Assembly (NCBI GenBank): GCA_030704615.1
Contig: CM060733.1
Coordinates: forward strand, 45,136,001 to 45,200,000
Source: Takakia lepidozioides
Taxonomy: Eukaryota > Streptophyta > Takakiopsida > Takakiales > Takakiaceae
DNA: 64,000 nt
Reading direction: 5' to 3'
This document shows, in pieces, positions 23,324-32,570 of the stretch. The notes below the pieces were generated by a model that worked only from the letters and a program-made list of their open reading frames with translations, did no database searches and was not told where the DNA came from. Position 1 is the stretch's first letter; each line of letters begins with the position of its first letter. A program made the position numbers and the translations under genes.

Positions 23324-24605
23324 CTATGTTGCATCCTCTTGAGCAGTACTCCCTGCCTGCTCAGTCAATGACAAGGCCTCATCCTGCCCCATCATCTCAT
23401 CCTTGAGGACCTCCTCAACCCGAGAAGAATCCCCAACCTCATCCATCACAGCCGCCTTGGCTGCCAACTCCCTCTGAACCTCGAGCACCTCCCACGTGTG
23501 CCATGGATGCATGCACCCCGTGGTCCTCACATGCTCGCCCCCACTCACTGCCTGTACCGTCTCGGTAGGCAGAGAGACCATTGAGGGAAGTGTACTCCGC
23601 ACTCTGCGTTGCTCAGCCAGAGCCAAGCTGATAATCCAGGTCAAGCAATTAAGTTCCATTGCTTGCCCCAACACTTGACGACGTGATGCCTCAGAAAGAG
23701 ATGACACCGCCGTGGTACCAGTGGTAAAACCCATTGCCCGCTCACGCTCGTCAGCATTAGGCTCCACTAACTGCTGCAACTGAGCATCCCACAGGAGGCC
23801 AGGTCCACTATCCCGGAAAGCATGCGATCCTGGGAAGCTGAGCAGTGTAGGTAATGCTGCTCGTGGTTGACCCACCTTGTTGACCACTGCCAAAGGCGAA
23901 CGGTCATCGTGTCTCACACGTTGAGACTGCCTCCCTGTGTCCAAAATGTTATCCACTGTGAGATGTGCTGGCCGTTACACCCCATCAAATGCACGCTTGA
24001 GCAGTGCGGGTGGCATCAAGTTAGTCCACCATAGCCGTGGACGATGAGCCCATGACCCCACTGTAGCTGCATCTAGCAACACTGCTGACCCAAACCACGA
24101 CCGGACTTGATGCACACTGGCCATCACCTTGGCCCGAGAATCGCCCATCAGTGGCACATTCTCCAAGATGTATGCTAGAGATACAGCTTGATGAAGCTGC
24201 AAGTGGCGCAAAACCCGCACCATCTCCCAAAACAGACCCGACCTCGAGTCTCGCAATCCATTGCCATGCCCGCTGATGAATGCCCTTGGCAGGGCCAACC
24301 TGCCACTACTAGATCAATGGAGCCAACCCGCTCCAAATCCTGCGCCCCCAGCAACGAAATGTCTGCTGGCAAGGCCTGCTGATATCCACGAATTGCAGAC
24401 ACCGACAACAACTCAGGGTACCGCTGCACCAACTGAGCAACATGGCGAAGTGAAACGCGTCGTGCAGTCTCATCCCTCTCCACATACAGGTAACGCCGAA
24501 CTCGTACACCTGCTTGTAACACAGCAGCCAATCCGGTGCTGATCCCGCCAAACAAGTCCAGAAGACAAATGTCTTCATCCGGATACTGCCACACAATAGG
24601 TGTGG
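23324..24605 (-). pseudogene. DNMT3-like DNA (cytosine-5) methyltransferase domain within gypsy pol
   Basis: C5 methyltransferases move a methyl group from S-adenosylmethionine to cytosine in DNA. Motifs appear in the standard order: I, LLDLFGGISTG (24564-24532); II, YLYVERDETA; III/IV, IDLVVAGWPCQGHSSAG with the catalytic Cys at 24291-24289; then after a frameshift near 24270, RSGLFWEMVRVL; VI, ILENVPL (ENV at 24163-24155); VIII, AHRPRLWWTNL (about 24049-24020); after a stop at 23975, the target-recognition stretch; IX, ERERAMGF (23749-23726); X, RRQVLGQAMELN (23683-23648). GVRVRRYLYVE, the RPRLWWTNL form and the ERERAMGF/LGQAMELN end resemble DNMT3 more than DNMT1 or CMT. It sits between protease and RT. 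One frameshift and one stop disable this copy; the catalytic residues are kept. The tail to 23324 is an acidic spacer. Confidence 0.88.
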
Positions 24606-24919
24606 TGTCCAATGGAGACAATTGAGGTGGTCCTGGTGCAATCCCCACACTCTCCTCCTCTCCTGACGGTACAAAAGCCTCCACCCAGGCTTGTTGCACC
24701 CGTCGATCAGCATCCCGCTGCAAATCCTTGCTCGTGCCCCACAATGGAGTCTGAGCAACCATGGTAGGCAACTCCGCCATACCATACATGTCATCCTGCT
24801 CTCCCGGAGGTGGTACATCCTCTGAATGAGCATTGCCCTCAAGCAACTCTCTAGGCCAACTCACTGCCGCTATGAATGCTGCTAGTGTCGGCATCTTGCC
24901 TCGCTGGGCAACCGCAACT

Positions 24920-25500
24920 CCTCCTATGAACGTCACAGGGAGCTGCACACGCCGGCCCACCCCTGACTGCCATGCAGGCCTATAAGAAGCTGACTCCTCC
25001 CAAAAATCCAGGGTGAAGCCCATGGGGTACAACACTGCCCCACCAACCAGGACATCGTATGAGACTGCGTCTGTCACAATGGCCTTGGCTCGCATCACTG
25101 AGCCATCTGTAGGGTGATCCGGCCGTAGTCTGATAGCCAACTCACGCCGTGTCATGCCCCGAGCCTGCTCCGATCCTCCCAGAGACGTCTGTATCTGGAA
25201 AGACAAGGCTCCATATCCGCCTCCGTGAGGCCCAAGCCTGCAATAGCAGCTCTGCCCAGCATCAATGGCTGAGCCCCGAGTCCAACAAGACCCGCAGTGG
25301 CCGGTACCTCTTGCCTGCCGGTCCACTCAAACAGAAAATGCCATCCTGGTTGTCTAACATGACAACTCCAGGTGTCACCATGGCGCGCTCAATGGCTGGC
25401 CTAGCTGGCAGCTCCATCAACCTGGCAGCTGCAGCTTGCCATGGCGCCGCCGTGGCAGTCTTGACCCTCAAATCCGAGGATCCCTCCGGCACTACACCTC
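24920..25500 (-). pseudogene. Retropepsin-like aspartic protease, frameshifted
   Basis: The catalytic motif LLDSG is read at about 25288-25274, with AQPLMLG continuing in a neighbouring frame, and the C-terminal part of the fold reads SYDVLVGGAVLYPMGFTLDFWEE in the frame that leads into the methyltransferase. At least two frameshifts lie within the domain (near 25275 and near 25200). It would cut the Gag-Pol polyprotein. Upstream lies a Ala/Pro-rich linker with a short coiled coil (NRLQQLEQRLAAM, about 26070). Confidence 0.8.
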
Positions 25501-25502
25501 CA

Positions 25503-27487
25503 CTATCTCCGCAGAAGATGAAGTAACCTCCCCACTCTCACAGAGTGTAGCTGCCAGCCTGAACACCTCAGCTGGTTTACCCCCGGCGTCGCAATCATGG
25601 TAGCCGAGAACAATGGAGCCTGGCACACAGATGTGGCCGCTCCTAGCAGCACACTAGCTGTCGTAGCCTTGGCAACACTAGGTAGTGGTGCTACCCGTGT
25701 AGCTCTCCCCAATGGCATAGTAACCTCCGCCTCGGTAACAGTCGGGCGAGAACTAGGTGCCATGGATGGCGTCGACACTGTCTCGCCAATGTGAATGACT
25801 GAGGAAGCCTAGCCTGACGGCTTGCCTCCCCACGCTGTGGATCCAACTCCACCTCTGCACCTCGTGGCTCAGGAACTCGTGCTGCTCCTCGAGTCACGGC
25901 TGCAGCAGACTCCACCTGCACTAGTGGTAGTGCTGCTCCACACATGAATCCCATGCCTCCCATATCTCCTCCCTCAGGAGCAGGAGGTGGACCATCCGGC
26001 CTTAGAGCCGGTACCACCTGAGCTGTAGCCATGGCAGCGAGCCTCTGCTCTAGCTGCTGAAGCCGGTTGGCCATGCCTTGGTCAACCCCTGACCTCCGCG
26101 TCCTTGGCCATGTTGAGCTTGCCCTTGGCCTGCACCTCGTGGCTGGCCACCTCGTCCTCTCTGGGCTGCTCCACCTCGCCCCCGGCCACCATTGTTCCCT
26201 TGGAACTGGCCTGGGCGCAACTCAGGATGCAAACCATAACACTGGGCCTCTCCATGCCCGTGCTTGCCACAATGCCCACACTGCAACTGTGCAGGCTGTG
26301 CATGTGCCGGCCCTTTGCCTCCCTCTGGGCAATCCTTCTTGACATGGGGTCCTCCACATGTCCAGCACACCACATCCGCCCGTTGTTGGCCAGCAAATGA
26401 AGGGAGAGACTGAGGTCCTCTCTGCCCTTCCCTGAGCTTCACCTGAGCCCCTTGTTGCCTTGAGCACGTTGAGGTAGTGGTTGGCTAGGAGCACCACTAC
26501 CCCGTGGTGTCTCCTTAGCAAATCCCACCATGACCACTGTTCCTCCACCATGTTGAGCTCTATCCGCTCTGCCAGCAAAAACACATTTGCTAAGGTGGGT
26601 TGGGCCGCTTGTAGGAGAGTTGCATCCCGCACCCTTCTCCTCAGCTCCTTGTCCAATATCCCATACCAGAATTGGACTGCCTGAGCTTCCGTAACCCCTT
26701 GGGTTACATTTATCAAGCGCCTCATGCGAGTGAAAGCCTCCCTCAAGCTCTCGGTCGGCTTCCGTTGGAACTCTTGCAAGCTCCGCAACTTCTCTGTCCT
26801 CACCCCTTGGTAGTTCCCTCTCAACTCTTCGAAGAACTCCACAACAGGGTTGAAGGCAGGCACGGGTGCTAGTGCTGGTGCGGTAGTGGCTTGGGTGGAC
26901 GTCGTAGCTACTGTACCACCAGTCCCACTAGTTCCACTGCTACTTGCTGAAGCTGCCGGTGCAGCGGCAGGTGTAGCCACTGCCCTCGTGGCTCTAGTGC
27001 CCCTAGTGATGGAGACATAGTCGGGTGACCAGTACATCCTCCACTCCTCGATCTCAACCTCATGCCCCCGCCTGAACTCATGGTAATCATCCATAGGCGG
27101 CCCCTCAAGGTGCTGAAACAGCCCTTTCCATGCCATGAACGGCGTAAATAGTTGTGGATTGCGCATTTGCTGCAAATCACACCAACTATCAAACTCTTGG
27201 ATAAAATCATCCAACTCGATGGTGCCCACCGCCCCAGAGTACCTTCGTGGCCCCTTGGTAGCTCCATACATCTCCTCCATTGTGTCCCACAACAATGGCA
27301 AAGAAACAACTTGCACCGCCGGTATGAGTCCTCCTGATTCACAATCCGAATCAGAACCTTCCGTGGAAGACACAGGAGGTGAAGGTGGCCTAAACCGCAC
27401 ACCTCGTCTCGTGTACCCACTAGTATCGCTAGTGCTCGAACCGGCACTGTCCCCAGCAACTAGTGGCACCTCCGTGTTGACACTCAA
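25503..27487 (-). pseudogene. Gag with two CCHC zinc knuckles, and linker to Pol, frameshifted
   Basis: Gag forms the particle and packages RNA. The N-terminal 300 codons form a retrotransposon gag domain (ELDDFIQEFDSW, FFEELRGNYQG, LREAFTRMRRLI, FWYGILDKELRRRVRDA). Two zinc knuckles follow in another frame: CWTCGGPHVKKDC (26367-26329, CX2CX3HX4C) and CGHCGKHGHGEAQC (26280-26239, CX2CX4HX4C), then an RG-rich tail. Frameshifts lie between about 26550 and 26440 and again near 26070. The open frame begins at a TTG; the first in-frame ATG is about 70 codons in, so the true start is lost or upstream. Confidence 0.9.
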
Positions 27488-28244
27488 CCGGTCATGAACA
27501 TGTCCCTAACCCCCTCTCCACAAGGTAACCGGGTAGAGAACCTGTTGCGGCTTATGGTTTGGAATACTAAGTTCCTAACATAGCCTACACCTGTACCTGC
27601 ATCCACCGCAAGCACTCCTATGGTTGGCTGGTCATCACCTCCAACCTCACACAGGAGAAACAATGATGGTCTGGCTGGTCATCACCCCAGCCTCACCATC
27701 GACAGCATGCTCTAGGACTGGCCGGTGATCAAATCCGGACCAATCACCTATAAAAACAAGCGCCCACACAAAACTAGCATGGCGCACAGTCAAGCATGCA
27801 GTATGGAGGGGATCCAAACACAAGAAATCAGAACGACAACTCCCCCACACCAAAAACAACTCCACGGTGTTGCTCCTGCAAGGACACCCAGCCCAAACCC
27901 GGACTGACTCTTGCCTCCACCTACGGAAAGGTCTTGGCCTAATGAGAGGGTGGAAACTACGAGGAAGAGAAGCTAAAGCAATGCCTAACCCCAGCATGCC
28001 CTCATCCCAACACTCTTCCTCTCCTCTCTTCCCTCACTTGCATGACCATGGGAATATCATGAAGATACTCCTCAAACCGCCCTCCACGAGCTTCAAAATT
28101 CGGCCTTCCAGACCACATGCCAGTCCTTAGGCAGTCCACCAGTGCCTCCACGAGTCAGCACAGGCCGTCCACAGGTCAACACGGGCCACCACAGACCAGC
28201 ACAGGCCCACACAGCTCACTGGTCACAGCCGTCACAGTCCCACA

Positions 28245-29005
28245 TGCCACTGGGCACAGCCTGTCACAGCCCGTCACAGCCCCAAAGGCCTCAGGCACGG
28301 CCCATCACAGCCCGTCACAGCCCCAAAGGCCTCAGGCACGGCCTGTCACAGCCCCTCACAGCCCATCACAGCCCCAAAGGCCATGGGCATAGCCTGTCAC
28401 AGCCCCTCACAGCCCGTCACAGCCCCACAGGCCACTGGGCACAGCCTGTCACAGCCCTGCACAGCCCGTCACAGCCCCACAGGCCACTGGGCACAGCCTG
28501 TCACAGCCCCGCACAGCCCGTCACAGCCCCACACGCCACCGGGCACAGCCTGTCACAGCCCCACACAGCCCGTCACAGCCCCATAGGCCATTGGGCACAG
28601 CCTGTCACAGCCCCGCACAGCCCGTCACAGCTCGCCACAGCCTGTCACAGCCCGTCACAGCCCCACACGCCACAGGGCACAACCCGCCACAGCCCGTCAC
28701 AGCCCCAAAGGCCTCAGGCACGGCCTGTCACAGCCCCTCACAGCCCGTCACAGCCCCAAAGGCCTCAGGCACGGCCTGTCACAGCCCCTCACAGCCCATC
28801 ACAGCCTCAAAGGCCTCAGGCACGGCCTGTCACAGCCCCTCACAGCCCGTCACAGCCTCAAAGGCCTCAAGCACGGCCTGTCACAGCCCCAAAGGCCATG
28901 GGCACAGCCTGTCACAGCCCCTCACAGCCCGTCACGGCCCCACAGGCCACTGGGCACAGCCTGTCACAGCCTTGCACAGCCCGTCACAGCCCCATCCATG
29001 GCCGC
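28245..29005 (+). repeat. 51-bp GC-rich minisatellite
   Basis: Tandem units of about 51 bp, built from shorter CCCNTCACAG decamers, each ending in CCCCAAAGGCCTCAGGCACGG or CCCCACAGGCCACTGGGCACA. Because 51 is divisible by three the plus strand stays open for 303 codons (28142-29053), an effect of the repeat rather than evidence of a gene. It lies in the noncoding part of the gypsy element. Confidence 0.92.
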
Positions 29006-29459
29006 TCTGGCAGTTTAGCCATTTCTCCAAGGGGTTTAGCCACGCCAAGCTAGGGTTTGTGTCTCTTGGACTCTAGGCTTCTTTCCACCGAGCTATGGCG
29101 GCTGTGAGGAAATCAACAAGGTATTCTTGCTCTTTCGGCTCCCACACACCACCATAGTAGCCCTAAGCCATGAGGTGGTTGCAACAAACCAAGTCTTTTT
29201 TCTCACTTAGCCTCCCCAAACACGCCACTAAACTCAATGGCAAACAACCAAGCCCTGCTGGTTCCCAGCCCTTGTGAGCATTCATTCAAGCACTCTCCTT
29301 GGCCATAGCATCTGTCTTAGAGCCTATTCCAGCCCCCTACACCTGCTGCTTCAGAGTTGCGCTCCCTTCAAGCTTGAAGTTGAAACCCCAACTCACATAG
29401 GCCCTACAAGTGCTTTTCTTTCACTCCAAGTGGAAACCAGCCCTAGACCTTCCATTCTA

Positions 29460-29870
29460 GCTCTCTAAAGCTTGAAAACAAGAGCCTCAATGGGCTGAAG
29501 GCATGCTCCACACATGCCCCACTCTCACCATAAGAGAATCAGCTCCTTTGCTTCATTTCTTGCACCCACAAACCCGAAAATACAAGCTTTAGCAGGCTGA
29601 AAGCATGCTCCACATGCCCTACAGGGAAACCAGCCCCTTCCTTCCTTTCTTGCACTCCCACACCTGAAAGTGCAAGCCTTCACCAGGCTGATAGCATGCT
29701 CCACACATGCATTGCCCTCACATAAGGGAAGTCAGCCCTTCCCTCTTCCTTGCTTGCCCTCCAAGCTTGAAGATGGAAGCTTCAATGAGCTGAATACATG
29801 CTCCACACATGCAACCTCTTCACACAAGAGATATCAGCCCCCTATCTTGGCTCCTTGGCTCCTTGATGCT
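29460..29870 (+). repeat. Degenerate tandem repeat, about 100 bp, with CATGCTCCACACATGC
   Basis: Four degenerate units share GGCTGAA.GCATGCTCCACACATGC, then a short CA-rich part, a CAGCCCCTT part and a TTGCA/CTTGAAA part (about 29490, 29600, 29685 and 29790). Similar but weaker CTTGAAG and CCAGCCC echoes continue toward 30200. Confidence 0.6.
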
Positions 29871-30829
29871 CTCTAAGACAAGACTAAGCACTCCACAGCC
29901 TTTGCCAAGCTCCTGAAACCCTAAGGCTTACATTTCCAGCCACAAAACACTTCTCTTGTGGTGCAAGAGCTCTTCTTCCAAGCTCTGAAACCCTAGGTGC
30001 ACATTCCATGGCCTTGCCGCACCTCTTAGCTCCTGTTCCAGCCCTGCTCTTGCCATGACAAGAGCCCTCTCAATGCTGAAGCTCGAGATTGAAACCCAAT
30101 CTCACCATACTCCACAAAGTGCACTGATTTGCCCCAAGCCAAATCAGCCCTTTCGCTTGGTCTTGCAATCCTTCATACAATGAAAGCTCGCATTCCCAAG
30201 TCTAGTTCTCAGCTTTGCCACCAAAGCCACTATAACCTGCTCTTGACTGGTCCTCTTCCCAATCGTGCTTGCTCATGCATGTACACAATCTGAAACCATC
30301 AAGGTGCTCTGGAATTACCTGCAGCATGGTGCTTTCATCTCTGAAGCTGAAGATCGAATGCCAAGGTCTACCACCTCGTAACCCACATCGCCTCCGCTTC
30401 TAACAACCAAGAGCTCCACGGTGCTCCTTGCATAACAACTTGGTTTCTCTCATTCTAAAGAAAAAACCACAAGTGCTACAACTAACTCGAATCTGGCACT
30501 CACAGATACGAGCTGATCTTTCTCGAGTGATAAAGAAGAAGAATACAAGCACAAGCTCATGCGAGCTCACAAAGCTGAAGCATAAACTCATGCATATATA
30601 ACCTCATCACTCAAATACAAGTCAAGCCAAGTGCACCCCACGCCATGGGGAATCCACACTACGGCGCCATAGCTAGGCGCGGTGAGGCTCAACTCGAGAA
30701 AGATGAGCCTTCCGCGCTTGCCGTGAAGATAACCACTCCAGGGCCTAAATCTGCCTTGACCCCTGGATTGACACTTGGGCCAATCCCAAATGTCAATATA
30801 TAAAAGCTAGCTATTTCCTAGCTAGTTTC

Positions 30830-31551
30830 ACACTAGTGGTAAAATAACTTGACAGGGATCCTTTGAGCAATCTCTTCCGCATGCAGTTCCTGCAGCAACT
30901 TCCCAAGCCCAAGCCTCTTGCAACGCCTCATCTACTTTACGCTTTTGCTCGCGCTTTTGAGCTGCAGTGGTTACTACTTTTACAGCCTCCTCAGCGGCCT
31001 CCTCCTCGAACTTGACAATCCAATAATCAGAGGAGGTGTCAAGTACGATTTCTTCACGTGTCCATGGTTCTTTGGCATCAAAAGGAGCGTAATTGCAGAT
31101 GTCTTTGCTCAGACGGACTCGCAATTCATGTAAAAATGTAAGCTCAACGGGAGTGATTTCATAAAACAGTGGCTTCAGAGTGGGAGAAAGACGCCATTGT
31201 GCGCAATAGATAGAATCAACACAAGTTTGCACAAATCAAAAACAAAAACGAAGAAACAAGGAGCAAAAGACGCCGCCATTGTGCCTGCTAACGGTTGTAC
31301 CTTATGCACAACACCAACATCTGAAAATGATTAGATCATACATCCATATTGACACTTTCAGTTGCCCCCATCTCCACCAAGATTCCGGGGCCGAGGATAT
31401 ATTCCCCCTTTTTGTCCGGTATTACCAATATGAGGGTTGTAGCGCAATAGGGCAGTGACCCACTTGATAGGATGGAATCTATTACAAAGTTAAACCTCAC
31501 CAACTCACATTCATCCAAGCACTCATGCATCCAGTCACAATAGAGGTACAC
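30830..31551 (-). pseudogene. Unidentified minus-strand coding remnant
   Basis: Two frames (31551-31336 and 31232-30828) have protein-like composition, including a charged stretch with KFEEEAAEEAVKVV and AAQKREQKRKVDEALQEAW. Near the end a neighbouring frame reads LLQELHAEEIAQRIPVKLF, suggesting a frameshift. I recognise no family. The remnant stops exactly where the LTR-like sequence of the gypsy element begins, so it may be a host gene or older element cut by that insertion. Confidence 0.3.
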
Positions 31552-32050
31552 TCTACACCACTATGATCAAATCCACCACCCCATTCTCTTGAGTGTGTTG
31601 ATTTATATAGTACTCAAGCACATAATCTAATCTAGGCCAAACGGCTGCCTACCATTGGCCAGCCAGATAAGCCACACAACCATGCCACATCACCTAATCT
31701 AATCCTGATATAACTTTTAACAAAAGACAATTCTAACTTAATACAGTCGGCTGTGCCGATGCTTAGTACGTAACGGCTACCCTATCTTCATCCATCCAGA
31801 ACTAACTCATGAAGTACATCGTGCTACACCCACGCGTCATCCGTTATGCTTAACGAACATAACCATCCCGCTTTATCCAACATTGTCATTCATCCATGCC
31901 CAAAAACAAACAGTGGGAATCTAGCCGAGAATCTAGCCTCCACATGCTTCTCCCCTTTTCCCAAAAAAATACAAAAAAAATAAAATAAAAAATTCTATAG
32001 GCCACATGCCTGCTCCAAGTGGCATGTTCACAACACCTAGCTTGGGTATG
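31552..32050. other. Intergenic, nothing recognised
   Basis: No coding or repeat structure apart from an A-rich stretch at about 31968-31995. Confidence 0.4.
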
Positions 32051-32061
32051 AAAATCTGGCT

Positions 32062-32354
32062 ACCAACAGTCAGTAGCTCAGTTGGTTAGTGCACTGAGTG
32101 CCACCCCAATGATTCTGGGGTCAAATCTTGCTACTTGACAGGTGTGGTATACTCTTCTCCCCCTTCCCTGGGCGGTGTCCCATTTCTCAGCCTCCATGGC
32201 ACGGTTATTGTGAAAGAGGTTATTTTCTCCTCTCACTATCATGGGGCCTGATGTGAGCTGTTGCCTCTTGGAATACCTTCTCTCATGGACGAGGTAGTAC
32301 AAGAAGCGATCAAAAAGCTCCTTGAGCCTCCCAGGTGTTTCCCCTTAAAAAAAA
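32062..32354 (+). mobile_element. tRNA-derived SINE, copy 1, with target-site duplications
   Basis: The head has polymerase III boxes: box A at TAGCTCAGTTGGTTAGTGC and box B-like GGGGTCAAATC about 45 bp later. The body matches a second copy at 52222-52460 and the tail ends in a run of 12 A. Direct repeats AAAATCTGGCT (32051-32061) and AAAATCTGGTT (32355-32365) flank it, proving retroposition by target-primed reverse transcription. It is not a functional tRNA because no acceptor stem pairs. It lies 216 bp before the RBD1 start codon. Confidence 0.88.
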
Positions 32355-32570
32355 AAAATCTGGTTCGGAATATTATGTTCGGGAGGCTGCTTATGTGGTC
32401 GCAGAGAGACCACACAGATTCCTATCCCAATTATGTAAAACCCACTGGAATGGGAATACTTAACTATTCCTTTCAGTCGATAAGTATTGCTGACATCTGC
32501 TAGAGTCCGAGTCGGAGGGGTGTAAAGCGAAGCGGGCGTAAGAACGAGGATCTGGAGGAGGGAGGAAGCT

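Larger units (their letters stand above)
19730..30829 (-). mobile_element. Ty3/gypsy retrotransposon carrying a DNMT3-like methyltransferase and a PHD finger (decayed)
   Basis: On the minus strand the coding order is gag with two CCHC knuckles, linker, aspartic protease, cytosine-5 methyltransferase, reverse transcriptase, RNase H, integrase, PHD finger. PR-DNMT-RT-RH-IN is the Ty3 order with an insert between PR and RT. The methyltransferase C-terminal part and RT share one frame, interrupted only by stop codons at 23975-23977 and 23324-23326, so an ancestral polyprotein is the simplest reading. Several frameshifts in gag, PR, DNMT and IN make this copy defective. The right limit at about 30829 is set by an LTR-like start (TGTGAAACTAG) whose following sequence resembles one at the right edge of the window; the left limit is a candidate LTR. 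The limits are uncertain; the coding part 20196-27487 is certain. Confidence 0.85.
27488..30829 (-). mobile_element. Noncoding leader/5' LTR region of the gypsy element (tentative)
   Basis: About 3.3 kb upstream of gag without recognisable coding sequence. At its right end the minus strand starts TGTGAAACTAGCTAGG, soon followed by TTTTATATATTGA and a hairpin-forming AGGCTCATCTT...GAGTTGAGCCTC (30711-30684). The order of landmarks (hairpin, then TGGATTCC, then TTGGCTTGACTT) is repeated on the plus strand at 63590-63720. I read this as an LTR or leader of the element, but cannot place its inner edge or a primer-binding site. Confidence 0.45.

Noticed and set aside
28142-29053. 303-codon plus-strand Pro/Ser/His-rich frame
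   Set aside because: Product of a 51-bp minisatellite; no start context or domain, and it lies in the noncoding leader of an element transcribed the other way.
19140-30835. CTAG as a short target duplication around the whole methyltransferase element (near 19148 and 30832)
   Set aside because: The two implied LTRs would not match each other, so the agreement of four bases is taken as chance.
32068-32140. tRNA gene suggested by box A and box B
   Set aside because: No acceptor-stem pairing, and a second diverged copy plus poly-A tail and target duplications show it is a SINE head.
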